A stretch of DNA of 47,329 nucleotides, from contig NZ_JYFN01000039.1 of assembly GCF_000948395.1 (NCBI RefSeq), positions 20,524-67,852 on the forward strand, written 5' to 3'. This document shows positions 37,029-47,329 of this stretch, one piece after another (within the stretch, counting starts at the first letter, position 1; each line of letters opens with the position of its first letter). The position numbers and the translations under genes were made by a program. Source of the DNA: Frankia torreyi. Its GTDB lineage: Bacteria; Actinomycetota; Actinomycetes; Frankiales; Frankiaceae. The notes beneath the pieces are model-generated. The model was not told the origin of the DNA and searched no databases. It worked only from the letters and a program-made list of their open reading frames with translations.

Positions 37029-38056
37029 TGGGAGTGACCGCAGCAGTGGCAGGGGCGAGCGGGTACGGCGGCGGGGAGCTTCTCCGCCTGCTGCTCGCCC
37101 ACCCGGAGATCGAGATCGGCGCGCTGGCGGCGAACACGTCGGTCGGCCTGCCCGTGACGGACGTGCACCCGAACCTGCCCGACCTGTCCGGCCGCGTCTT
37201 CACCGACGCCGAGACGCTCGCCGCGGCCGAGGCGGACGTCGTCTTCCTCGCTCTGCCGCACGGGCAGTCGGCGGCGGTGGCGGCCACCCTGCCGAGCACC
37301 GTGCGCGTCGTCGACCTCGGCGCCGACCACCGCCTCGCCGACCCGGAGGCGTGGCGACGCGCCTACGGCGGCGAGCACGCCGGCACCTGGACCTACGGCC
37401 TGCCCGAGCTGCCCGGGGCGCGCGCGCGGATCGCCGCGAGCCGCCGGGTCGCGGCGCCGGGCTGCTACCCGACGGCCTCCACGCTCGCCCTCGCGCCACT
37501 GCTGGCCGCGGGCCTCGTCGAACCGCAGGACCTCAACGTCGTCGCCGCCAGCGGCACCTCCGGCGCGGGCCGTTCGGCCAAGGTCAACCTGCTCGGCAGC
37601 GAGGTGATGGGCGACCTCACCGCGTACAAGGTCGGCACCCACCAGCACCGTCCGGAGATCGTGCAGGCCCTGTCCGGCGTGGCCGGGACCGCGGTGAGCC
37701 TGTCGTTCACCCCTGTGCTCGCCCCGCTGCCCCGAGGCATCCTCGCGACCTGCTCCGGGCGGGCCACCCCCGGCACCGACGCCGACGCCGTGTACGAGGC
37801 GCTGCGCTCGGCGTACGCGGGCGAGCCGTTCGTCCGGGTGCTGCCGCCCGGGCGTTGGCCGCACGCCGCGGCGACCCTCGGCGGCAACGCCGTGCACGTG
37901 CAGGGCACCTTCGACGCCGAGTCCGGGCGGGCGATCGTCGTGTCCGCCATCGACAACCTCGGCAAGGGCGCGGCCGGCCAGGCGCTGCAGTGCGCCAACC
38001 TCATGCTCGGCCTGTCCGAGACCGCGGGCCTGACCGCGCAGGGCATCGCGCCATGA
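37028..38056 (+). CDS. argC: N-acetyl-gamma-glutamyl-phosphate reductase
   Basis: 342 aa, ATG at the end of a leaderless promoter. It reduces N-acetylglutamyl phosphate with NADPH (third step of arginine synthesis). The Rossmann motif is AAVAGASGYGGGELLRLL at the N-terminus. The catalytic cysteine is in VAAPGCYPTASTLAL and the conserved His in KVGTHQHRPEI. Standard length. It is the first gene of the arg operon. Its stop overlaps a small ORF (ATGA). Confidence 0.97.
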   Translation: MGVTAAVAGASGYGGGELLRLLLAHPEIEIGALAANTSVGLPVTDVHPNLPDLSGRVFTDAETLAAAEADVVFLALPHGQSAAVAATLPSTVRVVDLGADHRLADPEAWRRAYGGEHAGTWTYGLPELPGARARIAASRRVAAPGCYPTASTLALAPLLAAGLVEPQDLNVVAASGTSGAGRSAKVNLLGSEVMGDLTAYKVGTHQHRPEIVQALSGVAGTAVSLSFTPVLAPLPRGILATCSGRATPGTDADAVYEALRSAYAGEPFVRVLPPGRWPHAAATLGGNAVHVQGTFDAESGRAIVVSAIDNLGKGAAGQALQCANLMLGLSETAGLTAQGIAP

Positions 38057-38214
38057 CCGGACGTTCCTTGCCTATCCAGAGGGACGAAACGGACATCGCC
38101 GCCTCGGGATACGCAGTAAAGGCGACCGCCGGTCGTCGAGCGAGCGACGTGAACGGCACAGACAGCGACGTGAACGGCACAGACGTGGACAGCAGACAGG
38201 AGTGGCCGAGGTGA
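38053..38214 (+). CDS. 53-aa ORF bridging argC and argJ (hypothetical)
   Basis: 53 aa: the ATG overlaps the argC stop (ATGA) and the TGA overlaps the argJ GTG (GTGA), so the ORF exactly fills the 154-nt gap in the operon. The peptide is hydrophilic ([19 protein letters not shown] near the start) and contains a duplicated SDVNGTD unit. It has no hydrophobic segment and no recognised domain. It may be a real small protein, or a coupling ORF that carries ribosomes from argC to argJ. Base composition (more A) is unlike the flanking enzymes. Coding status is uncertain. Confidence 0.45.
   Translation: MTGRSLPIQRDETDIAASGYAVKATAGRRASDVNGTDSDVNGTDVDSRQEWPR
38143..38184 (+). repeat. 21-nt exact tandem duplication
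   Basis: A 21-nt unit beginning agcgacgtgaacggc occurs twice head to tail (38143-38163 and 38164-38184). It keeps the frame of the 53-aa bridging ORF (SDVNGTD twice). Confidence 0.95.
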
Positions 38215-39371
38215 GCGTGACCGCCCCCAAGGGCTTCCGGGCCGCCGGAGTCGCGGCCGGGTTGAAGCCGTCCGGGCGTCCGGACGTGGCGCTCGTCGTG
38301 AACGACGGGCCGTCCGACGCCGCCGCCGGCGTGTTCACCCGCAACCGGATCCAGGCCGCGCCCGTGCTGTGGACCCGCCAGGCCCTCGCCGACGGCCGGC
38401 TGCGCGCCGTGGTCCTCAACTCCGGCGGCGCCAACGCCTGCACCGGGCCGGCCGGCTTCGCCGACACCCATGCCACGGCCGAGCACGTCGCGGCCGGCCT
38501 CGGCCTCGGCGCCGGGGACGTCGCGGTCTGCTCCACCGGGCTGATCGGCGTCCGGCTGCCGATGGACACCCTGCTCGCCGGGGTCACCAGGGCCGTCGCG
38601 GACCTCGCCGGCACCGGCGGCGACGACGCGGCCGAGGCGATCCGCACCACCGACACCGTCGCGAAGACCGCCGTGCGGAGCTCCACCACGACGCCGGGAG
38701 TGACCGTCGGCGCGATGGGCAAGGGCGCGGCGATGCTGGCCCCGTCGCTGGCGACCATGCTCGTCGTCGTCACCACCGACGCCGTCGCCGACGCCGCGAC
38801 CCTCGACCGGGCGGTGCGCCAGGCGTCCCGGGTCACGTTCGAGCGGGTCGACTCCGACGGCTGCCTGTCCACCAACGACACCGTGCTGCTGCTCGCCTCG
38901 GGCGCCTCCGGGGTGACGCTGCCCGAGGCCGAGCTCACCGGGCTCGTCGCCGAGGTGTGCGACGACCTGGCCCAGCAGATGCTCGGCGACGCCGAGGGCT
39001 CCACGAAGACCATCGCGATCACTGTCACCGGGGCCGCGAGCGAGTCCGACGCCCTGGAGGTCGGCCGGTCCGTCGCCCGCAACAACCTGCTCAAGTGCGC
39101 CCTCTACGGCAAGGACCCGAACTGGGGGCGCGTCCTCGCCGCGGTCGGCACCACCCAGGCCGCCTTCGAGCCCGACCAGCTCGACGTGTCGATGAACGGG
39201 GTGCAGGTCTGCCGGGCGGGTGCGCCAGGGGAGGACCGCGACCTCGTCGACCTCTCCGACCGGCGGATCGACATCCTCGTCGATCTGCACGCCGGCGCCG
39301 AGGAACTCACCGTCTGGACGAACGACCTGACCGACGGCTACGTCTACGAGAACTCGGCCTACTCCACATGA
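38211..39371 (+). CDS. argJ: Bifunctional glutamate N-acetyltransferase / N-acetylglutamate synthase (ornithine acetyltransferase)
   Basis: 386 aa. GTG 38211 is preferred over GTG 38202 because aggag (38198-38202) is then 8 nt upstream and the N-terminus becomes the usual [19 protein letters not shown]. ArgJ recycles the acetyl group from N-acetylornithine to glutamate. The self-cleavage/catalytic Thr is T182 in [16 protein letters not shown]. Other motifs: [11 protein letters not shown] (oxyanion/substrate region), [10 protein letters not shown]-type C-terminal stretch (here [22 protein letters not shown]). Presence of argJ means a cyclic acetyl pathway, and no argA is needed. The stop overlaps argB (ATGA). 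Confidence 0.97.
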   Translation: MSVTAPKGFRAAGVAAGLKPSGRPDVALVVNDGPSDAAAGVFTRNRIQAAPVLWTRQALADGRLRAVVLNSGGANACTGPAGFADTHATAEHVAAGLGLGAGDVAVCSTGLIGVRLPMDTLLAGVTRAVADLAGTGGDDAAEAIRTTDTVAKTAVRSSTTTPGVTVGAMGKGAAMLAPSLATMLVVVTTDAVADAATLDRAVRQASRVTFERVDSDGCLSTNDTVLLLASGASGVTLPEAELTGLVAEVCDDLAQQMLGDAEGSTKTIAITVTGAASESDALEVGRSVARNNLLKCALYGKDPNWGRVLAAVGTTQAAFEPDQLDVSMNGVQVCRAGAPGEDRDLVDLSDRRIDILVDLHAGAEELTVWTNDLTDGYVYENSAYST

Positions 39372-40404
39372 CCGACACCGCCCCCACCACCGCCGGCGCC
39401 GGCCGGGGCCCGGCGGCGACCGCCCGCGGGCACGCGGCGCTGGCCAAGACCCAGGTCCTCATCGAGGCGCTGCCGTGGCTGTCCCGCTTCCAGGGCGCCA
39501 CGATCGTCATCAAGTACGGCGGCAACGCGATGACCGAGCCCGCGCTGCGCGCCGCGTTCGCCGCCGACATCGTCTTCCTGCGCTACTCGGGGCTGCGGGT
39601 GGTGGTCGTCCACGGCGGCGGCCCGCAGATCACCGCGCACCTGGCGCGCCTCGGCGTCGAGTCGACGTTCGTCGGCGGCCTGCGGGTCACCACGCCGGAG
39701 ACCATGGACGTCGTGCGGATGGTGCTGCTCGGCCAGGTCAACCGGGACGTCGTCGGCCTGGTCAACGACCACGGCCCGTTCGCCGTGGGCCTGTCGGGCG
39801 AGGACGCGAACCTGTTCACCGCGCGCCGACGCCCCGCGATCGTCGACGGGGAGGAGGTCGACGTCGGCCTCGTCGGCGACATCGTCGAGGTCCGGGCCGA
39901 GACGGTCAACGCCCTGCTCGACTCCGGCAAGGTGCCCGTCGTCGCGTCGGTCGCCCGCGGGATCGACGGCGGCGTCTACAACGTCAACGCCGACACGGCC
40001 GCCGCGGAGCTCGCCGTCGCCCTCGGCGCCACCAAGCTCGTCGTCCTCACCGACGTCGAGGGGCTGTACGCGGACTGGCCGACCAGCGACGAGGTGCTCA
40101 GCGAGCTGAGCATCACAGAGCTCGAACAGCTCCTGCCCACGCTCGCGGCCGGCATGATTCCGAAGATGGAGGCGTGCCGGCGGGCGGTGCGCGGCGGCGT
40201 GCCGCAGGCGCACGTGCTCGACGGCCGGGTGCCGCACGCCGTGCTGCTGGAGATCTTCACCGACGACGGCATCGGCACCCTGATCACTCCCGATCGCGAC
40301 CTGGCCGGACCCGCCGCCGTCCCGACCGCGCCCCCGCCCCCCGCACCGGCCGCCGTGCCCGCACCGGCCGTCGGACCAACCGCCCACGAGACCGGAGGAC
40401 GGCC

Positions 40405-40408
<4 letters not shown>
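39368..40408 (+). CDS. argB: Acetylglutamate kinase
   Basis: 346 aa, ATG in overlap with argJ. It phosphorylates N-acetylglutamate; in organisms with argJ it is usually the arginine-feedback step. The amino acid kinase fold shows [10 protein letters not shown] (phosphate loop), [39 protein letters not shown] in parts, [17 protein letters not shown] and [13 protein letters not shown]. The N-terminal helix before the kinase core ([18 protein letters not shown]), present here, is typical of arginine-inhibited hexameric enzymes. A Pro/Ala tail of about 35 residues is extra. Confidence 0.97.
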
Positions 40409-43390
<2,982 letters not shown>

Positions 43391-43402
43391 GGAGTAAGTC
43401 CC

Positions 43403-44601
43403 GTGACCGAACGCGTCGTGCTTGCCTACTCGGGCGGCCTCGACACGTCCGTGGCCATCGGCTGGATCGGCGCCGAGACCGGCGCCGAGGTCGTCGCGCT
43501 GGCGGTCGATGTCGGCCAGGGCGGCGAGGACCTCGAGGCCATCCGCCAGCGCGCCCTCACCTGCGGCGCCGTCGAGTCGATCGTGGTTGACGCCCGCACG
43601 GAGTTCGCCGAGTCCTTCGTTGCCCCGGCGATCCGGAGCAACGCGCTGTACATGGACCGGTACCCGTTGATCTCGTCGCTGTCGCGGCCGATCATCGTCA
43701 AGCACCTCGTCGCGGCCGCCCGCGAGCACGGCGCGGACGCGATCGCCCACGGCTGCACCGGCAAGGGCAACGACCAGGTGCGGTTCGAGGTCGGCGTGTC
43801 GGCGCTGGCGCCCGGGCTGAAGGTGCTGGCCCCGGTGCGCGACTCGGGCATGACCCGGGACAAGGCGATCGCCTTCGCCGAGGAGCGCGGGCTGCCCATC
43901 GACGTGTCCAAGCGCTCGCCGTACTCGATCGACCAGAACCTGTGGGGGCGCACCGCCGAGTGCGGCATCCTCGAGGACCCGTGGGCGCAGCCGCCGGAGG
44001 ACGTCTTCGTCTACTCGGCGGACCCGACGGTCGCCCGGACTCCCGACGAGGTGACGATCTCCTTCACCGACGGCATCCCGACCGGTCTGGACGGGCGTTC
44101 CCTGCCGCTGGCCGAGCTCGTCGCCGAGCTCAACACCCGCGCGGGCGCGCACGGCGTCGGCCGGATCGACCTGATCGAGGACCGCCTGGTCGGGATCAAG
44201 AGCCGGGAGATCTACGAGTGCCCGGCGGCGATCACCCTGCTGACCGCGCACCGTGACCTGGAGGACCTCACCCTCGAGCGCGACGTCGCTCGGTTCAAGC
44301 GGGGCGTCGACCAGCGCTGGGGCGAGATCGTCTACGACGGTCTGTGGTACTCGCCGCTCAAGGCCGCCCTCGACGCCTTCGTCGACTCGGCGAGCGCCGG
44401 GGTCACCGGGGACGTGCGGCTGCGGCTCGCGGGCGGGGTCGCCCAGGTCGTCGGCCGGCGCAGCCCGGGCAGCCTCTACGACCACGCCCTGGCCACCTAC
44501 GACGCCGGCGACCAGTTCGATCAGGGTGACGCGCGCGGGTTCATCGAGCTCTGGGGCCTGCCGACGAAGGTCTGGGCGGCCCGTGAGCAGCGGCTGAACC
44601 C

Positions 44602-44605
<4 letters not shown>
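43403..44605 (+). CDS. argG: Argininosuccinate synthase
   Basis: 400 aa, GTG start with a strong aaggag 11 nt upstream (43390-43395). It ligates citrulline and aspartate using ATP. The PP-loop is [14 protein letters not shown]; other motifs are [32 protein letters not shown] and [13 protein letters not shown]. Standard length and intact. It is 12 nt after argR. The stop overlaps argH (GTGA). Confidence 0.98.
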
Positions 44606-46112
<1,507 letters not shown>

Positions 46113-46128
<16 letters not shown>

Positions 46129-46859
46129 CGGGGACTCCCGAGCCCCCTGAGGGTCCCGGGCCGGCCACCGACGTGGCCGGCCCGGCGCCGTATCCGGCGG
46201 GCTTCTTCGACCGGCCCGTGCTGGCCGTGGCACCGGATCTGCTCGGTGCGACGGTCCGGCACGGGCCGGTTGCCGTTCGGATCACGGAGGTCGAGGCGTA
46301 CGCCGGCCTGGGCGATCCCGCCTCCCACGCCTTTCGCGGGCCGACCCCGAGGGCTGCGGTGATGTTCGGGCCGCCGGGCCGGGCGTACGTGTACCTCAGC
46401 TACGGCCTCCACTGGTGTCTCAACATCGTCTGCGGGCCGGTGGGGGAGGGGTCCGCGGTGCTGCTGCGGGCCGGCGAAGTCGTCGCCGGCCGCGAGGCGG
46501 CGCAGGCCCGCTGGCCGACGCTCGCCGCCCGGGACCTGGCCCGGGGGCCCGGGCGGCTCGGGCGGGTTCTCGGTGTCGCCGCGTCGCTGACCGGAACTCC
46601 GGTGACGGGCGGCGGGCCCCTTGTCGTTCTCCCGCCGGCGCCTGCGGCCGCCGGGCTCGGTGGCGGACCGGCAGTGGGCGAGGGGCTGGCAGTGGACGAG
46701 GGACCGGCAGTGGAAGGTGCGAGGCCGGGGACGCCCGGCCAAAGGATCGAACGAGGCCCACGGGTGGGGATCAGCGCGGGCGCCGAGCGTCCGTGGCGCT
46801 TCTGGTTGGCGGGTGAGCCGTCGGTCAGCAGCGCGCGGCCAAGCCGTCGCCGCAGGTGA
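46113..46859 (+). CDS. mpg: 3-methyladenine DNA glycosylase (AAG/Mpg family)
   Basis: 248 aa from GTG 46113. It excises alkylated purines in base-excision repair. The AAG fold shows [40 protein letters not shown] (catalytic Glu), [18 protein letters not shown] and [11 protein letters not shown]. The late stretch [16 protein letters not shown] is also typical. A Gly/Val/Glu-rich repeat insertion ([17 protein letters not shown]) precedes it. The start is a choice among poor options: the first ~25 residues are not conserved. It may be cotranscribed with argH by overlap. Confidence 0.93.
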
Positions 46860-46970
46860 CAGAGCTGCGGACAGATGTGGACGGACGGTGCGCCGCTCTC
46901 ACCTGGGCAACTTGGCCCAGACCACCAAGCCTCCCATATCAGAACATCACAACGAACCTCTCTGCGAGTG

Positions 46971-46988
46971 GTGTGACATAGGTCACAC
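46971..46988. promoter_or_regulatory. Perfect CRP/GlxR-type operator upstream of the rrn promoter
   Basis: GTGTGAC-ATAG-GTCACAC is an exact 7-bp inverted repeat. Its core TGTGA-N6-TCACA equals the CRP consensus and, with central TA, also the GlxR form TGTGANNTANNTCACA. Its centre is about 64 bp upstream of the start point predicted from the rrn promoter, the position of class I activators. Confidence 0.75.
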
Positions 46989-47007
46989 ATCTGATCGGGG
47001 GATTGAT

Positions 47008-47037
47008 TTGACGCCCACCGTCATCCACCCGTAATGT
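47008..47037 (+). promoter_or_regulatory. Promoter of an rRNA operon
   Basis: TTGACG (47008-47013), 18-bp spacer, TAATGT (47032-47037): the best sigma-70-type promoter in the window, in an AT-richer stretch after mpg. It points toward the end of the window, where rRNA leader sequence is found. The gap 46860-47329 holds no protein gene. Confidence 0.7.
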
Positions 47038-47043
47038 TCTCTC

Positions 47044-47329
47044 TGTCAGCGCAGCACGGCAGACGCCGAACAGGGCGGCTCCACTCGCTGGCAGAGCCCC
47101 TCTCCGGAGGGCGCTCGGGTAGAGCAGGTGCGAGGCGGCCCCTTCTTGGGCGTACTGACGAGCACTGCTCCAAAAAACTTCGTAAGTGGCTAGGAATATG
47201 CACGAGTGCGACATCTCCGGATGTAACCTCGTTCGCGCCTGCTCCTTGAGAACTCAACAGCGTGCCGATTGTCAGTGCCAATTGTTTTACCCCGTTCATG
47301 GCCTGGCTGGTTGTTCTTCGCGCATCGTT
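47044..47329 (+). other. rRNA operon leader (16S gene beyond the window)
   Basis: The sequence cttgagaactcaacagcgtg (about 47244-47263), containing the palindrome TTGAGAACTCAA (47246-47257), is characteristic of the leader just upstream of actinobacterial 16S rRNA genes, where processing and antitermination elements lie. The following ccccgttcatggcctggctg region fits the same. The 16S sequence itself (GAGTTTGATCCTGG) is not reached. Confidence 0.65.

Noticed and set aside
47044-47329. 16S rRNA or tRNA gene at the window end
   Set aside because: Only the leader is present; no 16S start sequence and no tRNA cloverleaf could be found.

Overview
The window is a GC-rich (roughly 70-75% G+C), gene-dense stretch of an actinobacterial chromosome. 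The evidence is the actinobacterial integration host factor (mIHF), a helicase-degenerate PriA, a fused RibBA, many GTG starts, ATGA/GTGA stop-start overlaps and the order pyrC-carAB-pyrF-mihF-gmk-rpoZ-coaBC-metK-priA-fmt-rsmB-rpe-rib. Gene content and the many low-complexity linkers point to Frankia or a close relative; the genus is inference.

Layout. (1) 1-7243: tail of pyrC, a membrane-anchored PH-like protein, carA, carB and pyrF, all overlapping by a few bases (pyrimidine/arginine precursor supply; pyrD is not here). (2) 7475-11573: mihF, gmk, rpoZ, coaBC and metK, closed by a strong terminator. (3) 11766-18632: priA, fmt, rsmB, rpe and a stand-alone RibD-type deaminase. (4) 18751-21798: an FMN riboswitch controlling ribE-ribBA-ribH, closed by a strong hairpin. 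(5) 21878-26134: a small membrane ORF, a 965-aa proline-rich MinD/EspI-like protein with a degenerate P-loop, and an SseB-family protein. (6) 26615-34022: infC (with a probable ATC start), rpmI, rplT, a SpoU/TrmH methyltransferase, an orphan histidine kinase, pheS and pheT. (7) 34205-36780, minus strand: a two-gene cassette, a membrane protein ending in a Gly/Cys-rich tail translationally coupled to a DUF692/MNIO enzyme. (8) 37028-46128: the complete arginine operon argC-(53-aa ORF)-argJ-argB-argD-argF-argR-argG-argH. (9) 46113-47329: a 3-methyladenine DNA glycosylase, then the promoter and leader of an rRNA operon whose 16S gene lies beyond the window end.

How it works together. CarAB makes carbamoyl phosphate for PyrC/PyrF on one side and for ArgF on the other. 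The arg operon carries its own repressor and starts at a promoter embedded in ARG-box-like sequences. The rib genes are fed back by FMN. The translation genes (infC-rpmI-rplT, pheST, fmt, rsmB, the SpoU methylase and the rrn operon) lie among them.

Most noteworthy: the minus-strand MNIO plus Cys/Gly-tail cassette, which looks like an unexplored peptide- or protein-modification system; a perfect CRP/GlxR-type site upstream of the rrn promoter; a TTGCAT-N17-TATAAC-N7-ATG leaderless promoter overlapping ARG boxes at argC; a 53-aa ORF bridging argC and argJ by two stop/start overlaps; and in-frame 12-21-nt tandem repeats inside many housekeeping genes.
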